Source of the DNA: Saprospiraceae bacterium
Lineage (GTDB): Bacteria > Bacteroidota > Bacteroidia > Chitinophagales > Saprospiraceae
Direction: 5' to 3'
Assembly: GCA_021604865.1 (NCBI GenBank)
Contig: BQJU01000061.1
Coordinates: 1-43,406, forward strand
DNA length: 43,406 bases
The notes under the pieces are model-generated. The model did not search any database and had not been told where the DNA came from. It worked only from the letters and a program-made list of their open reading frames with translations. The first letter of the stretch is position 1; every line of letters begins with the position of its first letter. This document shows, one piece after another, positions 42,501 to 43,406 of the stretch. Position numbers and translations under genes: made by a program.

Positions 42501-43406
42501 GTCGAGAAAATAGTAGAAATCCCGGTAGAATCAGTTATTCAACACTCTAACGAAGAAGAAATTATGAATCACGAATTAATGCAAATCCTAAAGGATACAC
42601 TCGCCCACTTTAAAACGCAACAAACAAAATCACTGGAAGTATTTGAACGCTTCCTGCACGATCAAAACGAACAATCACAGGCATTGATTCAACTGATCAA
42701 TCAACAAATGAGCAGCCCTACTCCTTTGGTGCAACCACAAGTGGCCTTAACAAGCAACATAACTCCCAAACAAAATGGTAATGGCATCAATCAGCCTGCA
42801 ACGCCCACTCCGGTGCCAGCAGCAGAAGCTAAAACCGCACCCATTGCAACACCAACCGCCACGGCTGTAGCTACTTCACCTTCAAGTGGTTTGAACCACA
42901 AACAACTGGAAAATATCCTCTTGACGGTGATCAGCGAAAAAACAGGCTACCCCACCGAAATGCTTGACCTCGATATGGATATGGAGGCCGACCTGGGCAT
43001 TGACTCGATCAAGCGTGTAGAAATATTCGGTACTATGATTGAGCAATATCCCGAAGTGTCCGGCATCAATCCGCAGGAATTAACAGAACTGCGTACCCTG
43101 CGCCAGATAGTAGAATATATCGGCGGTAAGGCAGGTGCCAATGTTGCCACTCCAGCGGCATCTCCTACTCCTGCAGTACCTAAGGTTGAAACACCTGTTC
43201 AACCGGTTGCTGTAGTAGAAACAGCAACAGCACCAACAGGAATGGACCACAAACAATTGGAAAACATCCTCTTGACGGTGATCAGCGAAAAAACGGGCTA
43301 TCCTACCGAAATGCTTGAACTTGATATGGATATGGAGGCCGACCTGGGCATTGATTCTATCAAACGTGTAGAAATATTCGGCACCATGATTGAGCAATAT
43401 CCTGAA
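39567..43406 (+). CDS. pfaA: PfaA-type polyunsaturated fatty acid synthase subunit (5' part; runs off the window)
   Basis: 1280 codons are in frame with no stop; PfaA is usually well over 2000 aa, so the rest lies beyond 43406. The ketosynthase (about residues 10-460) has the Cys215-His350-His390 triad in DAACAAS, EAHGTGTGAGD and GHTKAAAG, plus the PfaA-typical DNSPFMYMSFSKTPAFS. The acyltransferase (about 580-860) has FAGQGAQYPGMG and Ser683 in GHSFGEL. A Pro/Ala/Val linker leads to tandem acyl carrier domains: Ser1147 and Ser1264 in LGIDSIKRVE carry phosphopantetheine. More ACPs and a ketoreductase are expected downstream, with pfaB-D. The enzyme elongates chains anaerobically to EPA, DHA or arachidonic acid. 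ATG 39567 was chosen; a purine-rich run precedes it. Confidence 0.93.
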   Translation, partial: MNLNNSLRKTPIAVIGMSAVFADAHNVEEFWTNIVQAKDSITDVPENRWRIEDYYDPDMFAPDKTYCKRGGFLPEIDFNPLEFGLPPNILEVTDTSQLLGLVAARDALENAGYGQTSTKLTAELKAKTGVLLGVGGGQKLITPLIARLQYPIWERALRASGIAEEDIPHIVDKMKKAYVGWNENSFPGLLGNVISGRITNRFDLGGINSVVDAACAASLSAIKMALSELMEGRADMMLTGGVDTDNSPFMYMSFSKTPAFSKSGNISPFSAKGDGMLIGEGLGMLVLKRLEDAERDGDQIYAVIKGVGTSSDGRYKSVYAPRSSGQALAMNRAYEEAGYAPATVGLVEAHGTGTGAGDPTEFESMQMVFGADNPNKQHIALGSVKSQIGHTKAAAGAAGMIKAVLALHHKILPPTINVEEPNPVFDIENSAIYLNTEARPWLTGGIPRRASVSAFGFGGINVHIAMEEYKAGQSGQYRLHQPNQAVILHAVSASDLLQQCQTQLKALQSEEGEAAFIQLCAQSKTVQIPQANARLGFVATSLPECIDCLQLAVQNLQNQAAEWSHPKGIYYRSQGIDPNTKIVALFAGQGAQYPGMGAELVNAFPELIQAFIQADQLFQQSEQEPLSKKVYPIPAFTDAKRQEQQTALTQTQFAQPAIGTLSMGMFKILQQAGFKPSFTAGHSFGELSALWAAGVYDEATFLALAKARGAAMAMSNANEDSGTMLAVKAPYDQVEQEVKSLSGISIANINSNNQVVLGGSTANIKNAEQVLKAKGFSVIPLPVSAAFHTEFVQHAQRPFAHHVDNLQFQAPQIPVYANSTAQAYPQDSNSIKSLLQGQILKPVRFKEQIENIHRAGGRVFVEFGPKGILTNLVKDILSGQDHYALALNANAKKDSDQQFRQAVVQLQILGLSIGDIDPYQVPRLVPTAKTKLNVKLSGNNYVSTPTQKAYYEALNDGFQITGATKIVEKPVVVEVEKIVEKIVEIPVESVIQHSNEEEIMNHELMQILKDTLAHFKTQQTKSLEVFERFLHDQNEQSQALIQLINQQMSSPTPLVQPQVALTSNITPKQNGNGINQPATPTPVPAAEAKTAPIATPTATAVATSPSSGLNHKQLENILLTVISEKTGYPTEMLDLDMDMEADLGIDSIKRVEIFGTMIEQYPEVSGINPQELTELRTLRQIVEYIGGKAGANVATPAASPTPAVPKVETPVQPVAVVETATAPTGMDHKQLENILLTVISEKTGYPTEMLELDMDMEADLGIDSIKRVEIFGTMIEQYPE
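42896..43406 (+). repeat. Tandem acyl-carrier-protein coding repeats (351-bp period)
   Basis: The ACP unit starting near 42896 recurs at 43247 with 351 bp (117 codons) between equal positions, and long stretches are identical. The second copy is cut by the window end. Confidence 0.9.

Overview
The window reads as a chromosomal segment of a Bacteroidota bacterium, most likely a member of the Saprospiraceae or a close relative. The support is: SusC/SusD outer-membrane pairs, DUF4249 lipoproteins, type IX secretion (T9SS) C-terminal sorting domains, glycine-rich RRM RNA-binding proteins, few Shine-Dalgarno sites, TAnnTTTG-type -7 promoter elements, and a PfaA-type polyunsaturated fatty acid synthase (known in Saprospira/Aureispira). 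Taxonomy is inferred; no rRNA or tRNA gene was seen.

Layout. 1-8.8 kb is mixed housekeeping and accessory genes: htpG, a decayed T9SS-secreted protein, a methyltransferase, a repeat element, a secreted TPR-like protein, a membrane protein with a membrane-bound LytTR regulator, an NAD(P)-binding epimerase-like protein, a small unknown protein, a Vat-type acetyltransferase and a GNAT acetyltransferase. 9.2-12.4 kb is a TonB-dependent receptor plus DUF4249 lipoprotein pair. 12.6-14.1 kb holds a SnoaL-like protein and an AraC regulator on the minus strand.

14.3-34.2 kb is the centrepiece: a glycan-utilisation locus. It has SusC, SusD, a 1038-aa secreted protein with an unassigned helical-barrel-like catalytic region plus Ig-like, LamG and T9SS domains, and a 1373-aa secreted protein with five LamG and two FN3 domains. 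After a terminator-like hairpin comes a tightly packed (partly overlapping) operon: a GH130 enzyme, a lipoprotein sugar-binding protein, two MalF/MalG-type permeases, a second GH130 enzyme, a six-hairpin-like lipoprotein and an MsmK/UgpC-type ATPase. The proposed flow is glycan capture and cutting at the surface, SusCD uptake into the periplasm, then ABC import and cytoplasmic cleavage or phosphorolysis by GH130. A SusCD system joined to an ABC importer is unusual. The first GH130 resembles the beta-1,2-mannoside-specific branch, so a beta-mannoside is the best guess for the substrate.

34.2-36.1 kb is a minus-strand redox/gas-type operon: protoglobin, a 40-aa membrane peptide, a DUF2024 protein, a Rof (Rho-antiterminator)-like protein and a MarR regulator carrying a C-terminal four-cysteine cluster. 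Three copies of a palindrome GTTAG-N5-CTAAC sit before both promoters, suggesting autoregulation. 36.5-38.4 kb has a lipoprotein with two zinc-ribbon-like repeats and two paralogous RRM proteins whose leaders share motifs. 38.9 kb to the end has a TetR regulator 10 nt ahead of pfaA, which runs off the window in its second acyl-carrier domain.
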